From Myxococcales bacterium (lineage in GTDB: Bacteria > Myxococcota_A > UBA9160 > UBA4427): a stretch of 53,737 nt of DNA. Made by a program: the position numbers and the translations under genes. The first letter of the stretch is position 1. Each line of letters opens with the position of its first letter. Where the stretch lies: NCBI GenBank assembly GCA_012959805.1, contig DUCN01000132.1:1-53737 (forward strand), read 5' to 3'. Of the stretch, positions 33,593 to 43,017 are shown piece after piece. The notes below the pieces were generated by a model. That model was not told the DNA's origin, searched no databases, and saw only the letters and a program-made list of their open reading frames with translations.

Positions 33593-34282
33593 ATGCAAGA
33601 ATTAAGCAAAACACTGGCACTGGGCTCGGCTGCCCCGCTTTCCGTCACAGCCCTCGTCCTCGCGTTAGGCATCGGTCTGGTTCTGGCGCTCATTCTGCGC
33701 TGGCACTTCCAACGATTCGGTTCGACACTCTCGAATCGCGCGGAGTTCGCTCAGGTCTTTCCGTTCTTGGTGATGACCACGATCCTGATCATCACGGTCG
33801 TGAAGTCCTCTCTCGCGCTCTCACTCGGTCTGGTCGGCGCACTTTCGATCGTCCGCTTCCGAACGCCGATCAAAGAGCCCGAGGAACTCGCCTATCTATT
33901 CATGGCGATCGCCATTGGCCTGGGTCTCGGAGCTGATCAATTCGTCCCGACAACGACCGCCGTCGTGATCATCCTGGTGAGCATCGGTGCGCTGCGCTGG
34001 TCCCAGAACGGCAACGAATCCAAGAACCTCTATCTTTCCATCGATTGCCCCGTGCCCGAGGGCGCCGCCAGTCCTATTCCGGAGCTCGAGGCTGTGCTCA
34101 GGCAGCATGTCTCCACCGGGGACCTTCGACGCATCGACAAACGCGATGGGACGCTCGAAGCGACCTATTGGGTCGAGATCGATGACACCGCAAGCATCGC
34201 CCAGATGATCGAAGAGTTTGAGCGTGCCTTCCCGGGAATTGGAATCACGTTCATCGACCAACAGCGCGTGCCTGCCATATGA
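33593..34282 (+). CDS. DUF4956 membrane protein
   Basis: 229 residues. The N-terminal half has about four transmembrane helices (PLSVTALVLALGIGLVLALI, FLVMTTILIITVVKSSLALS, LAYLFMAIAIGLGLGADQ, VVIILVSIGALRW) with the conserved loop VGALSIVRFRTPIKEPEEL between them. That loop is the hallmark of DUF4956. The C-terminal cytosolic domain is a small alpha/beta unit (LYLSIDCPVPEG to AFPGIGITFI). Members are commonly encoded with VTC-type polyphosphate polymerases and CotH kinases, as here. The role is not established. Confidence 0.9.
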   Translation: MQELSKTLALGSAAPLSVTALVLALGIGLVLALILRWHFQRFGSTLSNRAEFAQVFPFLVMTTILIITVVKSSLALSLGLVGALSIVRFRTPIKEPEELAYLFMAIAIGLGLGADQFVPTTTAVVIILVSIGALRWSQNGNESKNLYLSIDCPVPEGAASPIPELEAVLRQHVSTGDLRRIDKRDGTLEATYWVEIDDTASIAQMIEEFERAFPGIGITFIDQQRVPAI

Positions 34283-34314
34283 GTGGACGACCAATCGTGA
34301 GAGTTACAGCCGGA

Positions 34315-35298
34315 TGAGAGTCACGGCGAATGACTCGAGTCGTATAAAAACGACGCGAGCCCCTTCCCGTCTCAGGCTAGTGCTCAAGCTTGTCGCAGTG
34401 GGAACGACGTTGGCGTGATGGCGGTCAAAGAACATTTCTCAATGGAGCTTCTCGAATCTCAGAAACGCCGAGAAGGCGTAACCATGCGTTTCGACGAGAG
34501 TGCCTCCTGGAAGAATCTTTCTCTAAACGGGACGTTCGGCCTGATGAGAGGGTTCATGGCGGGTCGGCTTCCGGCTGCCGATGTCTTCGACGTGGAACTG
34601 ATGGCGCGCTTCATCGCGGTCGCCGAGGTCTGGCGCACTCATCACACACTGGCCTGGCATAAACATGCGCTTCTACTTCAATCCTCTCACCGCTCATCTC
34701 GAGTCGATCGGGTTCGATGGAAACCTTCAGGCCGAATGGGCGCGCCCCATGGAAATCGATCTCATTCCTCAGCTCCAGGAAGGGCTTGGGAGGATCGGAA
34801 AAATGCGCCTGAGCTCCCTGATACAGCGCGCCCAGAGCTTGGTGGCCATCGACGCCGATCACTTTGCGCTCTTCGTATCGCCTCTCGGCGATCCGAACAT
34901 GCAGTATCCAGAACCCCTTCCTCGCCTACATTTGCGGCGATTGCAAAATCCCAGGCGTCGGATTCTTGAATGTCTTGCCCATCCCCGTCGAAGTCCTTTC
35001 GATGGATATGGTTCGAAAGGAAAAGGTCTCGCAAGAACTCGCCCCACCCATGCCACGGTCGAGTTTTCCACTCGAACTCCCCGGGACCGAAAACATGCGT
35101 GCGGCCACGTCCGTGTATGTCGAGTCCGGCGTCAGCGTGTACACGAAGAATCCCGAATACGGACCTGCGCAGGCCGTGTTCGATAGGATTGATATGCAGA
35201 ACGTAGGCACGGACGTTTTTGTCCAACTCGGAAAACTCGCAACCGTCGATGGCGTCGCCGCCGCTGAAAAACCCTTCGACACCGACACGTTGTATTAG
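34315..35298 (+). pseudogene. Broken CotH-like kinase gene
   Basis: Pieces of a CotH-family protein occur in several frames. A signal-like LRLVLKLVAVGTTLA ends at a stop near 34418. MAVKEHFSMELLESQKRREG and FDESASWKNLSLNGTFG follow, then FDVELMARFIAVAEVWRTHH. A frameshift near 34660 leads to MRFYFNPLTAHLESIGFDG, and another near 34880 to a beta-rich C-terminal part (FLNVLPIPVEVLSMDMVRKE) ending at TAG 35296-35298. The ELLESQ-RREG and RFYFNP-HLESIGFDG segments are typical of CotH; most of the N-terminal kinase region is deleted. It sits where CotH usually lies, between DUF4956 and VTC genes. Confidence 0.72.
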
Positions 35299-35301
35299 TC
35301 G

Positions 35302-36012
35302 ATGGAGCCAACCAAGACCATGGAGAAGACCGCACTCATCGGAACCGAACGTTTTGAAGTCAAATTCGCTGGCCAGGGAAGTTCGCTCGATACCATCGGG
35401 ACCTGGATCCGAACCCATCGCGCCGGCTTCATCGAGCCCTATCCGCCCCGCATCGTGAACAGCACCTACTTCGACACCTACTCCCTCGGCGCATTCGAAG
35501 AGAATCTCGTCGGAGCCAGTAGCCGCGAAAAAGTCCGACTGCGCTGGTACGGCCGTGAGCCCGCCAGCGATAAATCCACGCTGGAAGTCAAACTTCGTCG
35601 CAACAAACTGGGTTGGAAGCTTTCCTATCCCGTTCATGGCGTGCCCCATCGAAGCCAGAGCTGGCGCAACTTCCAAAAAAGCGTGCGGGGTCAGCTTCCA
35701 CCCGATGCTCGTATTCGGTTTGATGCGCATCCGATGGTCTCACTCGTCAACCGTTACCATCGACGTTATTTCCTCTCTGGCGATGGTCTTATCCGCGTCA
35801 CCGTGGACACCGATCTGAAGGCCTTTGACCAACGCTTTGGCCGCGTCCCTCGGATGGAGCAATCGATCGATCTGCCCGACATGCTCGTGGTCGAATTCAA
35901 ATTCAGCCCGGACGACCGAACCAATGCGATGGATCTGATGAAGGGCATTCCCCTTCGCGTGAGTCGAAGTTCGAAATACTCCATCGCCTGTTCGAATATC
36001 ACGGCGACCTGA
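35302..36012 (+). CDS. VTC-domain protein (polyphosphate polymerase-like)
   Basis: 236 residues, a triphosphate-tunnel fold as in the catalytic VTC4 subunit. Basic and acidic tunnel residues appear in RFEVKFAG, NSTYFDT, EKVRLRWYGRE, STLEVKLRR, NRYHRRYF, RVTVDTDLKAF and MLVVEFKFSPDD. It probably makes or binds polyphosphate at the inner membrane together with DUF4956. The start is ATG 35302, 3 bases after the CotH remnant; a second ATG six codons later has GGAG upstream and is also possible. Both partners DUF4956 and VTC look intact although CotH is lost. Confidence 0.88.
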   Translation: MEPTKTMEKTALIGTERFEVKFAGQGSSLDTIGTWIRTHRAGFIEPYPPRIVNSTYFDTYSLGAFEENLVGASSREKVRLRWYGREPASDKSTLEVKLRRNKLGWKLSYPVHGVPHRSQSWRNFQKSVRGQLPPDARIRFDAHPMVSLVNRYHRRYFLSGDGLIRVTVDTDLKAFDQRFGRVPRMEQSIDLPDMLVVEFKFSPDDRTNAMDLMKGIPLRVSRSSKYSIACSNITAT

Positions 36013-36612
36013 AGCGCCTCCTGCCCTTCCCCTCAGGCTCGTTGCGCACAGGCAACTGCGCGGCATGTCCTCAAGAAGTGCCGGGATTTTTCCGTTTTTA
36101 GAACGCGGTTCTTGAGCGTGATCTCGGCATCCACTTGCCCTTCGCACGATCACACGATTAGAGATCGTTTCAGCTAAGGTAAATACTCAGATCGTTAAAT
36201 TTGAGGGGGTCTCTATCGGCCGGTTTTCCAATAAAATCATTTAGTTACGGGCATGATCGCGAGATTGCCTCGAACTTTCTGGCAGTCCCAGGCCGTCCAA
36301 TGAGTTGCCTTTGCCCTGCGTTGCCTATGCCCATGCTGTGCGGGCGCACGCCCACAGGAGACAAACCTTGCACCAGAACCCGACGAATCGGTACTCACAG
36401 CTGCAGTCAGAGCATTTTTCGTTCAATCAATCTGTGTTTCCAGGGGTTCATCGATGTCCATTTGAGACACTTCGGGACACAAACTCTCCCGGCAGAGCGT
36501 CCGATGAATGCCGCACGCTGCTGAGAATCGGTGCAGATCGAGACGGCTGCTAGCCTCGCGGCGTAAGACGCCCCGAGAGCGGACGGATAGACAAACGGGA
36601 GAGTCGCAACAC
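36013..36612. other. Intergenic region upstream of rfbB
   Basis: 600 bases. The stretch 36160-36260 is AT-rich compared with its surroundings and probably holds the rfbB promoter, but no hexamer pair is convincing. The open frame that runs into rfbB from 36508 is not family-like before ATG 36613. No RNA gene or repeat is recognised. Confidence 0.45.
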
Positions 36613-37752
36613 ATGACGAAGGAAACCTGGCTCGTGACGGGCGGGGCGGGCTTTATCGGTTCGAATTTCGTGCGCTGGGCGCTCGAACGGAGACCGAAAG
36701 TTCGAATCGTTGTTCTCGACAAACTCACCTACGCCGGAAGTCTCGAGAACCTTCGCGACCTTCCCAGCCCGGAGCGCTTCGAGTTCATCCGAGGCGACAT
36801 CGCACGCATCGAGGATGTCCGACAGGTCTTCGAGGCGCACCGCCCGGATCGGATCTTGAACTTCGCTGCCGAGAGCCACGTCGATCGATCCATTGACGGC
36901 CCCCGCGCCTTCATCGACACGAATATCGGTGGAACCTTCGAGCTGCTTGAAGCGGCTCGCTGTCACTTCGCGACGCTTTCCGAAACTGATAAGGCAAAAT
37001 TCCGCTTCCTCCACGTGTCCACAGATGAAGTCTACGGATCGCTCGGGGCCGAGGGCTATTTCACTGAAGAGACGGCCTATGCGCCCAACTCGCCCTACTC
37101 GGCCTCCAAAGCCAGCGCCGATCTACTCGTGCGCGCCTATCACCATACCTACCAGCTGCCAACCATCACGACCAACTGCTCGAATAATTACGGGCCGCTG
37201 CAGTTTCCCGAGAAACTCATTCCGCTGATGGTCTTGAATGCGCTCGAAGGGAAGCCACTCCCCATCTATGGCGATGGCGGCAATATTCGGGACTGGATTT
37301 ACGTCGAGGACCATTGCGCCGGAATCGTCGCAGCCCTCGACGGCGGTCGACCCGGCGAGCAATATGCCTTTGGCGGAGGCTGCGAACTCTCCAACCTCGA
37401 TGTCGTCGACGGAATCTGTGATGCGCTCGAAGACCTTCGGCCCGCCACAGACAACGATGCACTGAAACGCCAAGGGCTAGTGGACTATCGCGAACTCAAG
37501 AGCTTTGTCGATGACCGCCCGGGACACGATCGTCGTTATGCCATCGATGCATCGAAGGCAAAGCAAGAACTCGACTGGGCACCACAATTTGAGTTTAAGA
37601 CCGCGGTCGCCGAAACGATCGCCTGGTACCTCGACCATGAAGATTGGCGTGCCGCTATTCAGGCCCGGAGTGATTCGCGCTCACGGCAGGGGCTGACCAC
37701 CGCAGAGGCAGCCGCCTCGAACCGCTCTGCACAGAGCCCAGGAAAGGAATGA
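36613..37752 (+). CDS. rfbB: dTDP-glucose 4,6-dehydratase
   Basis: 379 residues from ATG 36613, an extended SDR with [14 protein letters not shown] at the N-terminus (NAD-binding), [10 protein letters not shown], the catalytic YSASK and [18 protein letters not shown], all diagnostic of RmlB. It converts dTDP-glucose to dTDP-4-keto-6-deoxyglucose, the second step towards dTDP-rhamnose and related deoxysugars. The C-terminal 25 residues form a Ser/Ala-rich tail beyond the normal end. GGGAG lies upstream of the ATG. It overlaps the following rfbA region: its stop TGA lies 5 bases before the likely rfbA start. rfbC and rfbD are not in the window. Confidence 0.96.
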   Translation: MTKETWLVTGGAGFIGSNFVRWALERRPKVRIVVLDKLTYAGSLENLRDLPSPERFEFIRGDIARIEDVRQVFEAHRPDRILNFAAESHVDRSIDGPRAFIDTNIGGTFELLEAARCHFATLSETDKAKFRFLHVSTDEVYGSLGAEGYFTEETAYAPNSPYSASKASADLLVRAYHHTYQLPTITTNCSNNYGPLQFPEKLIPLMVLNALEGKPLPIYGDGGNIRDWIYVEDHCAGIVAALDGGRPGEQYAFGGGCELSNLDVVDGICDALEDLRPATDNDALKRQGLVDYRELKSFVDDRPGHDRRYAIDASKAKQELDWAPQFEFKTAVAETIAWYLDHEDWRAAIQARSDSRSRQGLTTAEAAASNRSAQSPGKE

Positions 37753-37757
37753 CAGCC

Positions 37758-38633
37758 ATGAAAGGCATTCTACTCGCGGGCGGATCGGGAACACGCTTGC
37801 TTCCTGCGACCGGCGCGGTCTCCAAGCAACTCCTCCCCATCTACGACAAGCCGATGATCTACTACCCACTCTCATCGCTCATGCTCGCCGGCATTCGCGA
37901 TATCCTCCTCATCTCGACGCCCCAGGACACGCCCCTGTTCGAGCGACTCCTCGGCGACGGACAGGACTTCGGCATTCAGATTCAGTACCGCGTCCAGGAC
38001 AAGCCCGAAGGCATCGCACAGGCCTTTCTTATCGCGGCCGACTGGATCGACGGCGACCCCGTCGCCTTGGCGCTAGGCGACAACATCTTCTACGGACACG
38101 GGTTCCCGGATTCCATCCGCCGGGCATCGACGATTGAGACCGGAGCAACTGTAATCGGCTATCACGTTCACGATCCAGAGAGATACGGAGTCGTCGACTT
38201 CGATGCGGATGGACAGATCCTTTCAATCGAAGAAAAGCCGGAGCACCCGAAGTCCAACTATGCCCTCACTGGGCTGTACTTCTACGACGACCAGGTCGTC
38301 GAGATCGCGCGCTCTCTCAACCCGTCCTCCCGTGGCGAACTCGAAATTACCGATGTCAATCTCGCCTACCTCGAACGCGGGCAGCTGACGGTCGAGCTTC
38401 TGGGACGTGGTATCGCCTGGCTTGATACGGGAACGCACGAGTCGCTATTGCAGGCATCGAACTTCATCCAAGCCGTGCAGGAACGACAGGGCCTGCGCGT
38501 TTCCTGTCTCGAGGAGATCAGTTGGCGAAATGGCTGGATCGGGGATGAACAGCTCCTCGCACGCGCTGACCTCATGAAGAAGAATCTCTACGGCGACTAT
38601 CTAAGGCAGATTCTCAGCGATAAACGTAGTTAG
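37758..38633 (+). CDS. rfbA: Glucose-1-phosphate thymidylyltransferase
   Basis: 291 residues. The signature [20 protein letters not shown] starts at residue 6, followed by [27 protein letters not shown] and LTGLYFYDD, as in RmlA, which makes dTDP-glucose from dTTP and glucose-1-phosphate. The ATG at 37758 has AAAGGA 9 bases upstream; the ATG at 37749, overlapping the rfbB stop, lies too close to it. It forms an operon with rfbB. Its stop overlaps that of the convergent galE by 3 bases, with no terminator between them. Confidence 0.97.
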   Translation: MKGILLAGGSGTRLLPATGAVSKQLLPIYDKPMIYYPLSSLMLAGIRDILLISTPQDTPLFERLLGDGQDFGIQIQYRVQDKPEGIAQAFLIAADWIDGDPVALALGDNIFYGHGFPDSIRRASTIETGATVIGYHVHDPERYGVVDFDADGQILSIEEKPEHPKSNYALTGLYFYDDQVVEIARSLNPSSRGELEITDVNLAYLERGQLTVELLGRGIAWLDTGTHESLLQASNFIQAVQERQGLRVSCLEEISWRNGWIGDEQLLARADLMKKNLYGDYLRQILSDKRS

Positions 38634-39646
38634 ATCAGACTACGCTGCCATCGCCAGGCGTCCTGCATTGCCTCTTCGAGGGATCGTTCTGCCCTCCAAC
38701 CCAGGAGGCGCTCGGCCTTTTCGACGCAGGCGTAGACCTGCTCGATGTCGCCATCGCGGCGATCACCGAGCGTGACCTCTACCGACTGACCGGTCGCCCG
38801 CTCGAAGGCGGCGATCGCCTCGCGAACAGATACGCCCTGCCCCGTTCCAATATTCAACGTTTCGAGCATCGGCGCATCGGGCCCGCTTTCCATCCACGAA
38901 AGGCATTTTACATGCGCCGCCGCGAGGTCGACGACATGGATATAGTCGCGGATACAGGTGCCATCCGGTGTGGACCAATCGTCGCCGAAAATCTGCACTG
39001 GCCCTCGAATTCCGGCCACGCTCTGCAAAATGATGGGAACTAGATTCTGCGGAGCACCCAGCGGGAGCTCTCCGATTCGCCCACTCGGATGGGCGCCTAT
39101 CGGGTTGAAATAGCGAAGCAGTGTCGCACGCAAGCGTGCACCCGAAGCGACGGTGTCGCGCACGATCTGCTCACAGATCTGCTTGGTCGCCCCGTACACC
39201 GAGGCCGGTGCAAGGACCGGCGTTTCTTCCGTCACCGGAAGTTGCTCGGCCTGTCCATAGACTGTGCAGGACGACGAAAAAACGAAATCCTGCACTTCGA
39301 ACTCGGCCATCACGTCCAGCATCACGAGCAGCGAGCCGATGTTATTGGAGTAGTAGGCAACGGGCTTCTGCTGGGACTCGCCGACAGATTTCGAAGCCGC
39401 GAAATGGATCACGCCGCCAATCGAGCCTTCTTTGGCGAAGACATCCGCGATCGCATCTCGGTCTCGACAGTCCACCGCATGCCAGCGAATCGGCTTTCCG
39501 CAGAGTTCGGCGAGCCGCTCAACGACGCCGCGCTCCGAGTTCGAAAAATCATCGACCAGAATGGGTTCGTACCCGGTCGCCACGAGGTCCAAGATGGTAT
39601 GTGAGCCGATGTAGCCGGCGCCCCCGGTCACGATGATCTTGGCCAT
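38630..39646 (-). CDS. galE: UDP-glucose 4-epimerase
   Basis: 338 residues, normal GalE length. The N-terminal [17 protein letters not shown] binds [31 protein letters not shown], the catalytic [17 protein letters not shown] and [15 protein letters not shown] are all typical of GalE. It interconverts UDP-glucose and UDP-galactose, supplying galactose for polysaccharide. It converges on rfbA, and an SDR gene lies upstream on the same strand (47-base gap), probably in the same transcript. Confidence 0.96.
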   Translation of the reverse strand: MAKIIVTGGAGYIGSHTILDLVATGYEPILVDDFSNSERGVVERLAELCGKPIRWHAVDCRDRDAIADVFAKEGSIGGVIHFAASKSVGESQQKPVAYYSNNIGSLLVMLDVMAEFEVQDFVFSSSCTVYGQAEQLPVTEETPVLAPASVYGATKQICEQIVRDTVASGARLRATLLRYFNPIGAHPSGRIGELPLGAPQNLVPIILQSVAGIRGPVQIFGDDWSTPDGTCIRDYIHVVDLAAAHVKCLSWMESGPDAPMLETLNIGTGQGVSVREAIAAFERATGQSVEVTLGDRRDGDIEQVYACVEKAERLLGWRAERSLEEAMQDAWRWQRSLI

Positions 39647-39693
39647 GTCTGCGCTTCCCGCCTAGGTCATTGGATATCTTGGTCTTTGGATCT

Positions 39694-40482
39694 CTAGGTA
39701 TTCTGAATCGTCATTCCACCATCGACCGGCAGGACCACTCCATTGAGATAGGAAGACGCCGGTAGTGCAAAGTTCAGGGTTGCGTGCGCAACCTCTTCGG
39801 GCATACCGTAGCGTCGCAGCGGAACCCGTCGTCGCGCGAACTTCTCCCGTGCCTCTTCTGGAATCGCCGCCGTCATGCCGGTCAGAATCGGGCCCGGGCA
39901 AATGCAGTTGACGGTCACACCCCTCGCGCCGAGTTCCACCGCCATGGATCGTGTCAGGCCAACGACACCATGCTTCGCGGCCGTGTATGGGCTGGTTCCC
40001 GCGGATGCGCCCAAGCCTTCGGTCGATGCAATATTGATGATCCGACCTTCGCCGTTTCGCATTAGTTGAGACAAACACGCGCGAACGAGTCGAACATGCG
40101 CCGTCAGCAAGACATCGAATGTTCTCGACCACGCCGCCTCGTATTCCTCATCATCAGCGCCTTCGAGCGATATTCCAATCGCAATGCCGGCATTATTTAC
40201 CAGGATATCGATCTCACCGAGTGAGGAAGCAATATCGCTGACGATCTCGCGGATGGCGCTCGCGCTCGAAACATCGAGTACCCAGCCGGTCGCTTGCCCC
40301 CCCGATGATCGAATTTCTTCGACGACCGAATCGACAGCCTGCTGATCCAGATCGGTGACGGCCACCAGTGCGCCTTCATCCGCGAAGAGATGGGCGGTTG
40401 CTCGACCCATTCCGCTGGCGGCTCCGGTGACGAGAACGACACGCTGAGCAACAGATCGACTGAGTTGAGTGAGGCGAGCCAT
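39694..40482 (-). CDS. Short-chain dehydrogenase/reductase
   Basis: 262 residues from ATG 40482; the frame is open to 40605. Classical SDR: VLVTGAASGMGRATAHLF (TGxxxGxG), DLDQQAVD after the second strand, which suggests NAD(H) preference through the Asp, NNAG (NNAGIAIG), the catalytic Ser in NIASTEGLGAS and YTAAK, then CPGPILTGM and the C-terminal LPVDGGMTIQNT. It looks like a general NAD-dependent oxidoreductase of the FabG/3-oxoacyl or sugar dehydrogenase type. The substrate is not deducible. It lies upstream of galE on the same strand. Confidence 0.9.
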   Translation of the reverse strand: MARLTQLSRSVAQRVVLVTGAASGMGRATAHLFADEGALVAVTDLDQQAVDSVVEEIRSSGGQATGWVLDVSSASAIREIVSDIASSLGEIDILVNNAGIAIGISLEGADDEEYEAAWSRTFDVLLTAHVRLVRACLSQLMRNGEGRIINIASTEGLGASAGTSPYTAAKHGVVGLTRSMAVELGARGVTVNCICPGPILTGMTAAIPEEAREKFARRRVPLRRYGMPEEVAHATLNFALPASSYLNGVVLPVDGGMTIQNT

Positions 40483-40629
40483 GCCGGTCGTGAACTCCCG
40501 TCGGACTCGCAGCAGCCGCAAGTCCAGCCTGCAAATTGATCGATTGCGAACATCGCCCAACGCGTCCAAGCAAGTCCGAACGATTCCAAGAATTCCAATG
40601 AACACTGGGGATCGAAGACTTGATTCGAT

Positions 40630-40706
40630 TGGTCGGGCCGGCGGGACTTGAACCCGCGACCTCTTGACCCCCAGTCAAGCGCGCTACCAGACTGCGCTAC
40701 GGCCCG
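40630..40706 (-). tRNA. tRNA-Pro (anticodon GGG)
   Basis: 77 bases on the minus strand. Acceptor stem CGGGCCG/CGGCCCG, D arm GCGC/GCGC, anticodon stem CTTGA/TCAAG around the loop CTGGGGG, giving anticodon GGG (reads CCC/CCU), and T arm GCGGG-TTCAAGT-CCCGC. All stems pair. The CCA end is encoded. It lies between the SDR and the ATPase gene. Confidence 0.95.
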
Positions 40707-40774
40707 ACAAGAGGCGTAGGTTTAGCCCAGAGGTGGGAGGGCGTCGACGGGAATCGAACGACCGATTGGAGCGA

Positions 40775-41731
40775 CTACGCTTCATCCTCAAAGGGTCGTC
40801 CCATCCAGTCTTCGCGCCGCTGCTTTTCGTCCAGCGCGCTGGGAGGTCCCGAGCCTTCGGCATCAAAGTGAGGGCCCGCGATCCGATGAAGCGCCTGAGG
40901 ATTGCCACCCGACAGGGCGAAGAAACGATGCCGGGTTTCAGATTCGAGACTCTCGATGAGAGCGGAATCGGCGTCCGCCCCTCGAAGTCGCTCAGCCACA
41001 TACTCGTCGGTTTCAGCTTCATTCATGGGCGAATTGAGTCGCACGAGTTGGGGAAACATCGAGTCGAATCCGGCAAGCATGCGGCTTGCCTTTGCATCCT
41101 CGTTCATCGCCATGAGAACACGCAAAGGGGAGCCCTCGTGCGGCAGTTCGGAAACGAGAGCTCGCTGCGCTTCCATCGGCATCGAGTCCGCGTCGTCGAT
41201 CAACAAAAAGAACGGAATGTCAGGATTCGGCGACAGCTCGAGCAGTCCATTCAACGAAAAGTCATGGTCTTTGGCTGGCCCCGGGCCTATCACAGATGGA
41301 GTAGAAGACCTCCGCGACCGGCCTAGCAGGCCGTAAATCCAGTCCGTGAGTTCGACCGGTGGTAGTCCGGCGTAGGGAAGGTAGAGCGCAGAAGGCGGGC
41401 CGACATGGGATCCGCGGCGGCGACCGATTTGCGACTCAAAAACTCGGAGCAGCATTGTTTTTCCAAGTCCGGGCGGCCCGACGAGTGATGCAAGGGTGCT
41501 ACCAACGCCGTCCTCGTCTGCCCAGGCTTCCATGCTCGACAAGGCGGATTCTGTCGCATCTCGAGGAATATAGGCGGACGGGTCGGAGGTTTCGCTGAAG
41601 GCCCTGCGGCCGAGTTGTTGCGCCCGAGCTCCGGGACCTGGTACACGGGTGGGGTCGGATGGACTATCCAATACGGGCCGATCAGCGGAGCCTGATCGAT
41701 AGGCAGGTCCCCTTGGTAAGGTGATCTTCAA
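40775..41731 (-). CDS. ExeA/GspA-like AAA ATPase
   Basis: About 318 residues if it starts at TTG 41731, which overlaps the merR-like stop (TTGA). The first 80 residues are Pro/Arg/Ser-rich and unconserved. Then come LVGPPGLGKTMLLRVFE (Walker A), PFFLLIDDADSM (Walker B), a sensor-like VLMAMNED, and SGGNPQALHRIA near the C-terminus. That last motif is the SGG-x-P-RxLxxL signature of ExeA/GspA and transposon TnsC-like ATPases. No periplasmic or LysM domain is attached. It is coupled to the MerR-type regulator. An ATP-dependent regulatory or assembly role is possible; a type II secretion link is unproven because no gsp genes occur here. Confidence 0.75.
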   Translation of the reverse strand: MKITLPRGPAYRSGSADRPVLDSPSDPTRVPGPGARAQQLGRRAFSETSDPSAYIPRDATESALSSMEAWADEDGVGSTLASLVGPPGLGKTMLLRVFESQIGRRRGSHVGPPSALYLPYAGLPPVELTDWIYGLLGRSRRSSTPSVIGPGPAKDHDFSLNGLLELSPNPDIPFFLLIDDADSMPMEAQRALVSELPHEGSPLRVLMAMNEDAKASRMLAGFDSMFPQLVRLNSPMNEAETDEYVAERLRGADADSALIESLESETRHRFFALSGGNPQALHRIAGPHFDAEGSGPPSALDEKQRREDWMGRPFEDEA

Positions 41732-42282
41732 GCGCTCGCCTGAAGCCCGTCCCGCAGCGTAATCAGATCGCCAGACATTTCGTCGATTGCGATGCAGACG
41801 GCAGCCCAATCAGCAGACGCGCTCACATCCGTCGTGCCATCGGCCGTCCTCGGCTTAGTTGGCTCACTTAACATCGCCAGAGCACCTTCGACGCCTAATT
41901 CCTGGATACGCTGGCGAGCGCCCGCAATCGTGTAACGCTCGTCCCATAACAGGCGCTTCAACAAAAGTACGAATTCAATGTCGCGCTGACGGTAAAGGCG
42001 CTGCTTCGATCTCGATTTGGGCGGCGCCATCCAACGAAATTCGGTTTCCCAGTAACGCAGGACGTGTGCCTTGACATCGGTCAGTTCGCTGACCTCACCG
42101 ATTCGGTAGTAGAGCTTGTCCGAGGCCTGGACCGCAAGCTGCGTTTGGCGGTCTCTCGAAGCGTCATGGGTTCGCCTCGCCGTCCGATCACGTGCTTCTG
42201 ATTTAGCCGAGGTGTTGGACTTTGATTGAGTCCTCTTGGATGGCAACTTCTTCGAATCCCCGTCTCGTTTACCTCTCGGCAT
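41728..42282 (-). CDS. MerR-family transcriptional regulator
   Basis: 184 residues from ATG 42282, with GGGAG 5 bases upstream. A basic N-terminus of about 50 residues is followed by the MerR winged helix: YYRIGEVSELTDVKAHVLRY, WETEF and RSKQRLYRQRDIEFVLLLKR. The central HTH and the R-x-Y-x-x-x-D-I-E element are conserved. The C-terminal helix is short, without metal-binding cysteines, so it is not a metal sensor. A MerR-like gene next to ihfA is common in proteobacteria. Here the next gene is an ATPase with a coupled start. The ligand is unknown. Confidence 0.88.
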   Translation of the reverse strand: MPRGKRDGDSKKLPSKRTQSKSNTSAKSEARDRTARRTHDASRDRQTQLAVQASDKLYYRIGEVSELTDVKAHVLRYWETEFRWMAPPKSRSKQRLYRQRDIEFVLLLKRLLWDERYTIAGARQRIQELGVEGALAMLSEPTKPRTADGTTDVSASADWAAVCIAIDEMSGDLITLRDGLQASA

Positions 42283-42547
42283 ATCTACTCCCGCGTCGAC
42301 GTCGACGCATCGACGATGCCACGGTGCCCATCGCATTGCACGCAAAAATTGACGGACCCGGGCGAGTCGCATTCGATTGCCGACGGAGTGCCCAGGCCCA
42401 TCGTCGACCGTGGAGAGCGCGCATCCGGAGTCAAGAATTGAATGCTCTACGCTGACCTCATAGGGAACCGACCGCCGCGAACCTATACAGGTTGGCGGCT
42501 TAGACCGAGAGATCGGTAGAGACCAACGGAGGTCGAACCCGATGCGA

Positions 42548-42568
42548 TTCAACCCCTTCGGGGTTGAA
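42548..42568. other. Hairpin between ihfA and merR-like genes
   Basis: TTCAACCCC, TTC loop, GGGGTTGAA: a perfect 9-bp stem. It is not followed by a T-run on either strand, so it is not a classical terminator. It lies in the 374-base gap 42283-42656. A second imperfect hairpin (GTTGG ... ACCGA GAGA TCGGT ... CCAAC) sits about 40 bases away at about 42493-42529. The pair may shape the merR leader or the ihfA 3' end. No gene is seen in this gap. Confidence 0.5.
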
Positions 42569-42656
42569 GCCTCTCAGCCTTCGGCGCTTGCTCAACGATG
42601 CATCCGCGCGGCGCGGCGACGCTGCCGGAGGGATCCGGTTAGAGCCCAGACGAAGT

Positions 42657-42977
42657 CTATTCGCCCGCGGCCTCAGAGGCTCGGTCGGCGTCTGTGACTT
42701 CCGTTTCGTTCAGAACATTCTTCAGCACAAGGCTTGGCTTGAAGGTCAGTACGCGGCGCGCATCGAGCAAAATTTCTTGCCCGGTCTGGGGATTACGGCC
42801 TTTTCGAGCATTCTTCTCTCGAACGACAAAGTTGCCAAACCCAGAGATTTTCACCTTCTCGCCTTCGGCGAGAGTTTCCTTCATGATTTCAAAGACGCGC
42901 TCGACGAGCTCAGCCGCTTCCTTCTTTGAGAAGCCTACTCGTTCGTAGATCTGTTCAACGATCTCTGCCTTGGTCAT
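42657..42977 (-). CDS. ihfA: Integration host factor alpha subunit
   Basis: 106 residues from ATG 42977, with GGGGAG 8 bases upstream. HU/IHF fold: MTKAEIVEQIYERVGFSKKE, GEKVKISGFGNFVVREKNAR and KGRNPQTGQEI carrying the DNA-intercalating Pro loop. The start TKAEIVEQIYERVGFSKKEA, the RKGRNPQTGQ arm and the position after rplT identify IhfA and not HU. It bends DNA as a heterodimer with IhfB. The C-terminus has a 15-residue acidic tail beyond the E. coli end. pheS and pheT, which lie between rplT and ihfA in E. coli, are absent here. Confidence 0.95.
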   Translation of the reverse strand: MTKAEIVEQIYERVGFSKKEAAELVERVFEIMKETLAEGEKVKISGFGNFVVREKNARKGRNPQTGQEILLDARRVLTFKPSLVLKNVLNETEVTDADRASEAAGE

Positions 42978-43017
42978 CGCCCGCTCTCCCCAGCCACGCT
43001 GCCGGATTTCTGAACAG

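Noticed and set aside
34762..35730. 322-codon minus-strand open frame opposite the CotH remnant and VTC gene
   Set aside because: It is the antisense of two recognisable plus-strand protein families and has no motif of its own.
42548..42568. Hairpin as an intrinsic terminator of ihfA
   Set aside because: The stem is strong but no T-tract follows on either strand.
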